NCBI RefSeq assembly: GCF_012927445.1
Contig: NZ_JABBPD010000004.1
Location: 593,039 to 657,038, forward strand
Origin: Rhodoferax sp.
GTDB lineage: Bacteria > Pseudomonadota > Gammaproteobacteria > Burkholderiales > Burkholderiaceae_C
DNA length: 64,000 bases
Reading direction: 5' to 3'
Within the stretch, counting starts at the first letter, position 1. Each line of letters starts with the position of its first letter. This document shows, one piece after another, positions 58,797 to 64,000 of this stretch. Made by a program: the position numbers and the translations under genes. The notes under the pieces are model-generated. The model had not been told where the DNA came from and searched no databases. It saw only the letters and a program-made list of their open reading frames with translations.

Positions 58797-58807
58797 GGAG
58801 GCTGGCC

Positions 58808-59008
58808 ATGAACACCACTACGCCAAACGAAAAGCCCGCCACGGATAAGCGATTCAGCACCTTAGCAGCCCGCGCGGCACTGGCGGGCCATACCCTTGAG
58901 CAAGTCGGAGCCGAGTACGTCCTGGCCAAGCTGACTTACTCGAAACATTGCGCTGACCTGGCGACGGTTGAAACGCTGGTTGAGCGACTGGAAGGAGTAC
59001 CGGTATGA
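58808..59008 (+). CDS. Small hypothetical protein
   Basis: 66 residues. Polar N-terminus, then a helical segment with RFSTLAARAALAGHTLEQVGAEYVLAKLTYSKHCADLATVETLVERL. GGAGG precedes the ATG. It overlaps the next gene as ATGA. No family recognised. It belongs to the element's early gene run. Confidence 0.65.
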   Translation: MNTTTPNEKPATDKRFSTLAARAALAGHTLEQVGAEYVLAKLTYSKHCADLATVETLVERLEGVPV

Positions 59009-59307
59009 ACTCACCCGTTCACCCACTGCGCACGCCCAGCGCCAAACGGGCGGCACTGGCGGCCATTCGCCGTGCGCATCCAGGAACAACCTGCATTGTT
59101 CAGTGCGACCGGCTCAAGGCCGCTCTGGCGCAATTCGCCATCACGACCTACGAAGCCATGCGCCATCTTGACGTATACGACCCGCGCGCCCGCGTGATGC
59201 AGCTACGCGATGACGGCGTGGCCATCGACACTCACTGGCGCATCGTTGAAACCGAATCAGGCGACAGGCACCGAGTCGGTTTGTACGTCAAGACCTGCGA
59301 AGCGTAA
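59005..59307 (+). CDS. Small winged-helix-like protein of the element
   Basis: 100 residues. CIVQCDRLKAALAQFAITTYEAMRHLDVYDPRARVMQLRDDGVAIDTHWRIVETESGDRHRVGLYVK resembles the phage-borne helix-turn-helix proteins in which a helical pair is followed by a winged strand. Similar small proteins occur in phages and islands beside AlpA. Function unknown. It overlaps the previous gene (ATGA). Confidence 0.65.
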   Translation: MNSPVHPLRTPSAKRAALAAIRRAHPGTTCIVQCDRLKAALAQFAITTYEAMRHLDVYDPRARVMQLRDDGVAIDTHWRIVETESGDRHRVGLYVKTCEA

Positions 59308-59318
59308 GGCCGGCACCA

Positions 59319-59942
59319 ATGGGACTCGATAAGAAACCCGGAAAAGTAGAGGCGCACATCCGGGTCAACTTGTCTTTGCTCGATAGTCCCGCGTTCATCG
59401 CACTGGACTGGACGGCACGGGCATTGTTCTTGGACCTGCGCCATCGAATGCGTGGCACCAATAACGGCAACATCAGCGCCGCCCTGTCTGAACTGAAATC
59501 GCGTGGGTGGAACAGCTCAGCAACGCTTGTGAAGGCCTTGCGTCAGCTTGAGGCATTGGGCTTTCTCCGAAAGACGCGGCAGACCATCGGCGTGATGCGT
59601 GGCTCCAAAGTATGCAATCTATACCGATTCACAGATTCCGAAGTTTATGAACGCGCCAAGCTGGGCATCCCTGCCATGAATCCAACGGACGAATACAAAG
59701 CGTTCAAAACCTTGGACGAGGCACGGCAGGCTGTCGCCAAATCCATGGCTTCCGAGAAAAAAACAGCGCTTCAAAAAATGAACCGTGACGCTTCAGAAAC
59801 TGAAGCCATAGGGCCGATTGACGCTTCAGAAATTGAAGTTACCCCCACCGGAGTGACTTCAAAAAATGAAGCGTCAAAAAATGTGCAAACAAGCCACAAA
59901 GCCAGTGCACACAAGGATTTCGCCAGTTTTCACACTGCATAG
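59319..59942 (+). CDS. Winged-helix protein, possible replication initiator carrying its own iterons
   Basis: 207 residues. Residues 1-110 form a winged-helix-type domain (AHIRVNLSLLDSPAFIALDWTARALFLDLRHRMRGTNNGNISAALSELKSRGWNSSATLVKALRQLEALGFLRKTRQ), as seen in phage and plasmid replication or regulatory proteins. The C-terminal 70 residues are low-complexity and are encoded by iteron-like DNA repeats (copies at 59769, 59791, 59824, 59857). A replication initiator of the lambda O style is suggested by this arrangement; it is inference. The start at 59319 is in good context. Confidence 0.55.
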   Translation: MGLDKKPGKVEAHIRVNLSLLDSPAFIALDWTARALFLDLRHRMRGTNNGNISAALSELKSRGWNSSATLVKALRQLEALGFLRKTRQTIGVMRGSKVCNLYRFTDSEVYERAKLGIPAMNPTDEYKAFKTLDEARQAVAKSMASEKKTALQKMNRDASETEAIGPIDASEIEVTPTGVTSKNEASKNVQTSHKASAHKDFASFHTA

Positions 59943-59974
59943 AAGTTTTGAAAAAGCAACTTCAAAAAATGAAC
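59769..59974 (+). repeat. Iteron-like array, consensus CTTCARAAAnTGAA
   Basis: Five 15-bp copies: 59769-59783, 59791-59805, 59824-59838, 59857-59871 and 59960-59974, with a partial one near 59872. Spacing between the first four is 22, 33 and 33 bp, close to whole helical turns. Each is palindromic (CTTC...GAAG). The first four lie in the 3' part of the winged-helix gene, the fifth after it. Confidence 0.72.
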
Positions 59975-60013
59975 ACCTTTAGTAGTTATACCAATCCACT
60001 AGGACAGAACAGC

Positions 60014-60505
60014 ATGAACGACAACTTCCCCGACATCAAGATTGAATTCATGAATGACGGCAAAGGTGACGGACTAATTCTTCTGTCGCAATTCACTGGC
60101 GAAGACGATTGCAGTGTCTCAATTCATCCGATTCACCTGAGATACATGGCCGAGAAGTTTGGTCTGATAGAAACAAGCGACCCGCTGGCACAAAAGACCA
60201 TTGCCACACTGACGCGCCGCCTGCACCTGCTACGTGACCGGATAGACCATTTACACAACTATCTGGTGAACCACTCTGACCACAAACATGCTGACCTGTC
60301 ATACGAGGTGACGTATGCGACCGCGTGCATAGATTTGGCTGACGAGTTTTGCTACGAACTGGTGGACGCAGAGCTGCAAGAGGTCACGCCTGCAACGTCA
60401 CCTGCAACGGCTACCCCTCCCGTGCAAGGGAGTCCTACCCTTCCCGCCAGCGTCACCCCTCACACGGAAAGACAGCCAGTGGGACCCCAACCACGACTGA
60501 TTTGA
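60014..60505 (+). CDS. Hypothetical protein of the element
   Basis: 163 residues. A central LHLLRDRIDHLHNYLVNHSDHKHADLSYEVTYATACIDLADEFCYEL helical stretch with His-rich parts, and a C-terminal Pro/Thr-rich tail (ATSPATATPPVQGSPTLPASVTPHTERQP). I chose the ATG at 60014; AGGA is eleven bases upstream. No family recognised. Confidence 0.6.
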   Translation: MNDNFPDIKIEFMNDGKGDGLILLSQFTGEDDCSVSIHPIHLRYMAEKFGLIETSDPLAQKTIATLTRRLHLLRDRIDHLHNYLVNHSDHKHADLSYEVTYATACIDLADEFCYELVDAELQEVTPATSPATATPPVQGSPTLPASVTPHTERQPVGPQPRLI

Positions 60506-60587
60506 TTCAGCACGGATAAAAAACATGTCACACCACGTCACACCAAATACAACCCTTCCAGTCAACACAACACGCCAGGATCAAGAA

Positions 60588-61403
60588 ATGAACAACGACA
60601 CTGTTGGAACAGGCCACGAAGCTCACAACGAAGCCACCAGCGAGGCCGCCCGCTCATCACTGAATGCAATGTGGGTTGGTTTGACTCCCGCGCCAAAAAA
60701 TGCAGCCACGGACATCGTGGAGCCTTTGGCAGACGATGCGGATGACCTATCCGATGATTCGCATGGCGACTGCATTGACGACGCCGGCCCGCTCGCAGAA
60801 CGTGGCCGCTCGAACGCACTGCTTAAACGCTTGCTGGCAAAGAGATTGGCCGCGTGCCGCGAACTCAATGGATGGGGCCAAACGCAAGCCGCGCTTTTGC
60901 TGGGGTACAAAAATGCAACGCAGCTCAGTTTGCTAGAGCAGGGCAAGCGTATGCCGCCGCCTGTCTTATTGATTCAAATGGCAAGGGTCTATGGCGTCAG
61001 TTCGGACTACCTTTTGGGCTTGAGCGACGAGCCGGAGCGCGACCCATCAACCGCCGCCGTGAAAGCTTCCATCAACCAGGTGCGCGTCATGCTGGATCGC
61101 AACGCCACGGCCGTTTGTGAGGCCTTGCATCAATCTCACCGTTTTGATACCTCCCAGGCATTTAGAGAGACCGGCGTCGTATCACGGGTGAAATACCTGC
61201 TTGACGCCGTTACACGTTTTCGTGAAATCAGCCCTATTTCGTTTGATGACACACGCGGGTCGGCAAAGCTTTTGTATGCAGTGCGGGAAGCCGATGAGGC
61301 CATCACGCAAGTGGGCAACCTGCTCGACCAGTCTCACCGCCGCGCTGAATTCGCACTGCGGCATGGTCGCGCGGCAATAGCCGGTGATGGGGTCGCGAAA
61401 TGA
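60588..61403 (+). CDS. XRE family transcriptional regulator
   Basis: 271 residues. An acidic N-terminal region is followed by a Cro/C1-type helix-turn-helix at about 75-145: LLAKRLAACRELNGWGQTQAALLLGYKNATQLSLLEQGKRMPPPVLLIQMARVYGVSSDYLLGL. The C-terminal third is helical with no known enzyme. Probably the element's maintenance or repressor protein. AGGA lies seven bases before the ATG at 60588; an ATG at 60525 is also in frame. It overlaps the ssb gene (ATGA). Confidence 0.78.
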   Translation: MNNDTVGTGHEAHNEATSEAARSSLNAMWVGLTPAPKNAATDIVEPLADDADDLSDDSHGDCIDDAGPLAERGRSNALLKRLLAKRLAACRELNGWGQTQAALLLGYKNATQLSLLEQGKRMPPPVLLIQMARVYGVSSDYLLGLSDEPERDPSTAAVKASINQVRVMLDRNATAVCEALHQSHRFDTSQAFRETGVVSRVKYLLDAVTRFREISPISFDDTRGSAKLLYAVREADEAITQVGNLLDQSHRRAEFALRHGRAAIAGDGVAK

Positions 61404-61771
61404 GCCTGGATGTCTTGGCCCACGGGAAGTTGCGGGCCCCCGTTGAACTCAGAACCTCGCTGTCAGGCAAGGCCTACGTCCGCTTCAAAATGCACGCGCT
61501 CGATAAAAAGGGCAACACCGTGCCTGTGAATTGCGTGAGCTTCCTGCCCTCAGTGCTCGACAAGGTGAAGGACTTGGCAAAAGGCGATTCGGTTGTCGTA
61601 TCCGGAGAAGCTGAAATCAGCGTCTGGAAGAGCCCGGATGGCCTTGACCACCACGGGCTCGATGTGAGCGTCAACGTCGTCATGACGGCCTACCACGCGG
61701 CTCTGCGTCGAGCCGATAGGCAACAAACCAGTGAGGACCACAACACCGTTGGTGGCCAAGACCAGCGATAG
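61400..61771 (+). CDS. Single-stranded DNA-binding protein-like (OB-fold)
   Basis: 123 residues. LRTSLSGKAYVRFKMHALDKKGNTVPVNCVSFLPSVLDKVKDLAKGDSVVVSGEAEISVWKSPDGLDHHGLDVSVNVV is an SSB-type OB fold, shorter than chromosomal SSB and without the acidic C-terminal tip. It probably assists replication or recombination of the element. The start overlaps the XRE stop (ATGA), coupling the two. Confidence 0.78.
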   Translation: MSLDVLAHGKLRAPVELRTSLSGKAYVRFKMHALDKKGNTVPVNCVSFLPSVLDKVKDLAKGDSVVVSGEAEISVWKSPDGLDHHGLDVSVNVVMTAYHAALRRADRQQTSEDHNTVGGQDQR

Positions 61772-61800
61772 GGGGCACGCAATCAATGCTCCCTTCATAT

Positions 61801-61856
61801 GCTACTAAATTAATAGCTTATGACGCAATGAATACGGGGTCTATCGCCAAATTTAA
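61801..61856 (+). repeat. Dispersed repeat, copy 9 (inside the mobile element)
   Basis: GCTACTAAATTAATAGCTTA, TGACGCAATGAAT, ACGGGGTCTATCGCC, AAATTT. It aligns base by base with copy 8. Its ATG is the start of a possible 43-residue ORF. Confidence 0.75.
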
Positions 61857-61959
61857 ACCAATAAAACATGACCACGCCCTTGCCAAATTCTGGGGGCGCA
61901 TCGGCGTATCCAGCGAAGACCGCCCCAGCACTGGCGAGTACGACGATCTTGATGATTGA
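61828..61959 (+). CDS. Possible small ORF starting inside the repeat
   Basis: 43 residues beginning MNTGSIAKFKPIKHDH and ending in an acidic EYDDLDD. The start and first codons come from the dispersed repeat, so it may be chance. The 61960-62106 gap contains nothing else that I can see. Confidence 0.3.
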   Translation: MNTGSIAKFKPIKHDHALAKFWGRIGVSSEDRPSTGEYDDLDD

Positions 61960-62106
61960 CGCCCCCACTGTTAGCCCCAGGGAAAGAGCCCGGGGTGGAG
62001 GACGGCTTGAAAAGCATAGCAGAAGCGCATGAATTGGGAAAAAGGCACATAGGCGCGCAAAGGAGCGCAATGAAACTAGGCATATCGCAACCAACCGAGA
62101 CACTAC

Positions 62107-62916
62107 ATGCAGCCCACCACCATCGCAGAAATTGAGCCCCTTCTAAGCCCTGAGGAAGTCTCAAAATTCACCAAGATACCTTTGGCCACCCTGGCCACCT
62201 GGCGCAGTACCGGCAGAGGACAGGGCCTTTCCTTCGTGCGCATGGGGGGTGTGGTCCGATATCGCAAATGCGATTTGGATAGCTACATCAATTCCAATAT
62301 TCACAGAGGTGACCAACCGGACCCCGTGGCGATGACCCTCGCCCTTCACAACAATCCACACATCAAGGCGCTCGCAAGCCAATGCGCTGTGGCCAAGCTT
62401 CGATTGGTTCAGAAAGCAGCCTATACCCAGTTCATTCGCGCTGCAGTGGCGCAGGCGGAGACTTCTAGCGCAACCGAGCAGTACCTGAAGAACCAACTCG
62501 CGGCGATCCATAACGAATCCGATGCCTTCGATGCTTGGGTTAAGCAAGAAAGAGAAAAACAGAAGGCTGAATCTGCCAAATTGGCGCCCTTGATGCTTGC
62601 CCTCTTGCCCTTTGAAAATGGACTCACGAGCCATCGTGCTCGACTGTTAGATCAGATACATGGCGTGGACAAAGCACAAGAGGCCAGCGCCTTGGCAGCC
62701 TCAAAAGCAGGGCTAAGCATGGCCGAAATGGAGCAGCTTGGACGGTTTGAACCGCCTGAAATTTCGGTGGCAAAGTGGCGTGCGAAGATCACTGAAATCG
62801 ACGCTAAGCTCGCCCAGATCGCGGCCTTCTCTGCCGATCCGCTGAAACAGCTTGTACGCCTGGCCGGGCTGCCCGTGCCGGGCTTCGAGCAGCAGCTCGC
62901 AGGGAGCGCCGAATGA
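62107..62916 (+). CDS. MerR/excisionase-type HTH protein with coiled coil
   Basis: 269 residues. The N-terminal part LLSPEEVSKFTKIPLATLATWRSTGRGQGLSFVRMGGVVRYRKCDLDSYI is a HTH_17 (MerR-type, excisionase) DNA-binding domain. The rest is a long helical, charged region with KQEREKQKAESAKLAPLMLALLPFE and repeated AKITEIDAKLAQIAAF, probably a coiled coil. It overlaps the next gene (ATGA). May bind DNA and organise another protein; role unknown. Confidence 0.7.
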   Translation: MQPTTIAEIEPLLSPEEVSKFTKIPLATLATWRSTGRGQGLSFVRMGGVVRYRKCDLDSYINSNIHRGDQPDPVAMTLALHNNPHIKALASQCAVAKLRLVQKAAYTQFIRAAVAQAETSSATEQYLKNQLAAIHNESDAFDAWVKQEREKQKAESAKLAPLMLALLPFENGLTSHRARLLDQIHGVDKAQEASALAASKAGLSMAEMEQLGRFEPPEISVAKWRAKITEIDAKLAQIAAFSADPLKQLVRLAGLPVPGFEQQLAGSAE

Positions 62917-63545
62917 ACCCCGGCAACCAACAGAAAGACGCTGAGCAACCCATCGATGAGCAGATTGTGGCCCAGATGGGGCTGAGCATGGGCCTGACGA
63001 ATGGCCTCGTCGTGAAAGCATTCACCCATCAACTGGGACACCTTGACAAGCGCTTTTCTATCAATGCTCTGAGCGAAGAATTGCAGGCCATCACGGATCA
63101 GGTCAAAGATGGTGACCTGCACCACTTGGAAGCAATGTTGGTGACCCAAGCGATCGCCCTTCAAAGCATCTTCACGGACCTGGCGACAAGAGCCAGCGCG
63201 CAAACCAAAGCTGAACGGGCTGACAGCTTGTTGCTGCTGGCCTTGAAAGCCCAAAGCCACTCCCGCGCCACCATCAGCACCCTGGCAGACCTCAAGTTCC
63301 CACGGCAAACAACCTTCGTGAAGCAGGCAAACGTATCGCACGGGCCCCAGCAGGTCGTCAACGGTGCCAGGGCACCAGCCGGCCCCGTCGCCCTCCAGAA
63401 CAAGCCGTCGCCAGTCCTTGAGCTTTCGCATGATGGAAGTGATGCCCTGCCCGTGGCAATCGCCAGCGACAAGGGCATGTCTCGTGCGCGCGCACGGAAA
63501 TCCAAACCTTACCCCGCAAAACAAACTGATAGCTCAGGAGGATGA
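62913..63545 (+). CDS. Hypothetical protein of the element, QxxFVKQANxxxGPQQV motif
   Basis: 210 residues. Helical N-terminal part (LTNGLVVKAFTHQLGHLDKRFSINALSEELQAITDQVKDG) and a C-terminal motif FPRQTTFVKQANVSHGPQQVVNGA. I recall similar motifs in hypothetical proteins of phages and islands of alpha/betaproteobacteria, but no function. Overlaps the previous gene as ATGA. Confidence 0.6.
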   Translation: MNPGNQQKDAEQPIDEQIVAQMGLSMGLTNGLVVKAFTHQLGHLDKRFSINALSEELQAITDQVKDGDLHHLEAMLVTQAIALQSIFTDLATRASAQTKAERADSLLLLALKAQSHSRATISTLADLKFPRQTTFVKQANVSHGPQQVVNGARAPAGPVALQNKPSPVLELSHDGSDALPVAIASDKGMSRARARKSKPYPAKQTDSSGG

Positions 63546-63546
63546 C

Positions 63547-63774
63547 ATGACCAAACGTGTTTGGACCGATGAACAGCGCGACCGGCTGCGCGAGGCAATT
63601 CAATACTACAAGCCATGGGAAAAATCGACCGGGCCTAAGTCTGCTGAAGGCAAGGCAGCAGTATCACAAAACGCCGACCAGGGCAGGCTTCGACCCCAAT
63701 TGCGCGCGCTGAGTCGCACCCTTCGGGCGAGTGGGCTGACTTTGGCTGACATCACTGTGAAGGCGGCATCATGA
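63547..63774 (+). CDS. Small hypothetical protein with GPKSAEGKA motif
   Basis: 75 residues. TDEQRDRLREAIQYYKPWEKSTGPKSAEGKAAVSQNADQGRL contains the GPK(S/T)xEGKxxxSxNA motif that I recall in small phage/island proteins, often beside the preceding type of gene. Basic overall; may bind DNA. Overlaps the last gene as ATGA. Confidence 0.6.
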   Translation: MTKRVWTDEQRDRLREAIQYYKPWEKSTGPKSAEGKAAVSQNADQGRLRPQLRALSRTLRASGLTLADITVKAAS

Positions 63775-64000
63775 TCAAAATCAGCGGTGCACTCGGTGCG
63801 CTCAGTGCCCGGCGCAATGACGATCTGCAAAGCCGGCGCCTGGCCGACATCATCCTGACGCCTGAAGACCTGGCAGGCAAGACATCGGCGGCACGTTTGT
63901 TGCAAACGACGCTTGGTGGTGTAGTTCGGCACATCACAAACAAGGACCTTGACGCGTTCAAACGAAATGCGAAGGCGCTGGGCTCCAAGATGCGCACCGG
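63771..64000 (+). CDS. Hypothetical protein (partial, right edge)
   Basis: The first 76 residues of an ORF that runs off the window. It begins MIKISGALGALSARRNDD and contains ARLLQTTLGGVVRHITNKDLDAFKRNAKALG. No family recognised. Coupled to the previous gene by ATGA. Confidence 0.5.
   Translation, partial: MIKISGALGALSARRNDDLQSRRLADIILTPEDLAGKTSAARLLQTTLGGVVRHITNKDLDAFKRNAKALGSKMRT

Noticed and set aside
1..64000. CRISPR array, rRNA operon or insertion sequence
   Set aside because: No regular spacer-repeat array, no rRNA sequence and no transposase gene was seen on either strand.

Overview
The window is high-GC chromosomal DNA of a betaproteobacterium, most likely family Comamonadaceae (Rhodoferax/Polaromonas-like). 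I judge this from gene order (ftsY beside an M16 peptidase pair; rpoH beside a complete caa3-oxidase assembly cluster), from the protein families, and from a dispersed ~58-bp repeat of a kind I associate with that family. No database search was possible.

Layout. 1-4.6 kb: a catalytic/non-catalytic M16 peptidase pair, divergent from ftsY and an ornithine cyclodeaminase-like reductase. 4.6-12.4 kb: a probable itaconate degradation operon on the minus strand (hydratase, acyl-CoA dehydrogenase, family III CoA-transferase, MmgE/PrpD protein, CitE-type lyase, orphan TRAP-binding protein) with a divergent LysR regulator. 12.4-18 kb: two cyclic-di-GMP proteins around an esterase and a YegD-type Hsp70. 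19-28 kb: a probable selenium locus containing an FAD oxidoreductase of the kind fused to SelD elsewhere, selD/senC, senB, egtD and a PhnDCEE-type ABC importer that may bring in selenium oxyanions. Together these could supply selenophosphate, selenosugar and hercynine for selenoneine, but no SenA/EgtB gene is in the window.

28.2-38.5 kb: rpoH, with a CIRCE element lying across its promoter, then sco, ctaB, ctaA, an Sco-like thioredoxin-fold protein, surf1, subunit III, a DUF2970 protein, ctaG, a 36-residue assembly protein, ctaD and ctaC for an aa3/caa3 oxidase. 38.7-56.1 kb: housekeeping genes (BioC-like methyltransferase, comF, trmL, MaoC hydratase, kefFC, TSUP and TRIC-like membrane proteins, a dihaem cytochrome, a MoxR/VWA pair, tamAB).

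56.1 kb to the end: tRNA-Arg(CCT) is the integration site of a mobile element. It has a tyrosine integrase with five arm-type repeats upstream, an AlpA-like regulator, small unknown proteins, a winged-helix protein whose 3' end contains iteron-like DNA repeats (reminiscent of lambda O), an XRE regulator and an SSB. The element runs past the right edge.

Nine copies of the dispersed repeat lie in the window. Two are read in the same frame as the signal peptides of secreted proteins (the second M16 protein and Sco), one lies inside kefC, several abut start or stop codons, and one is inside the mobile element.
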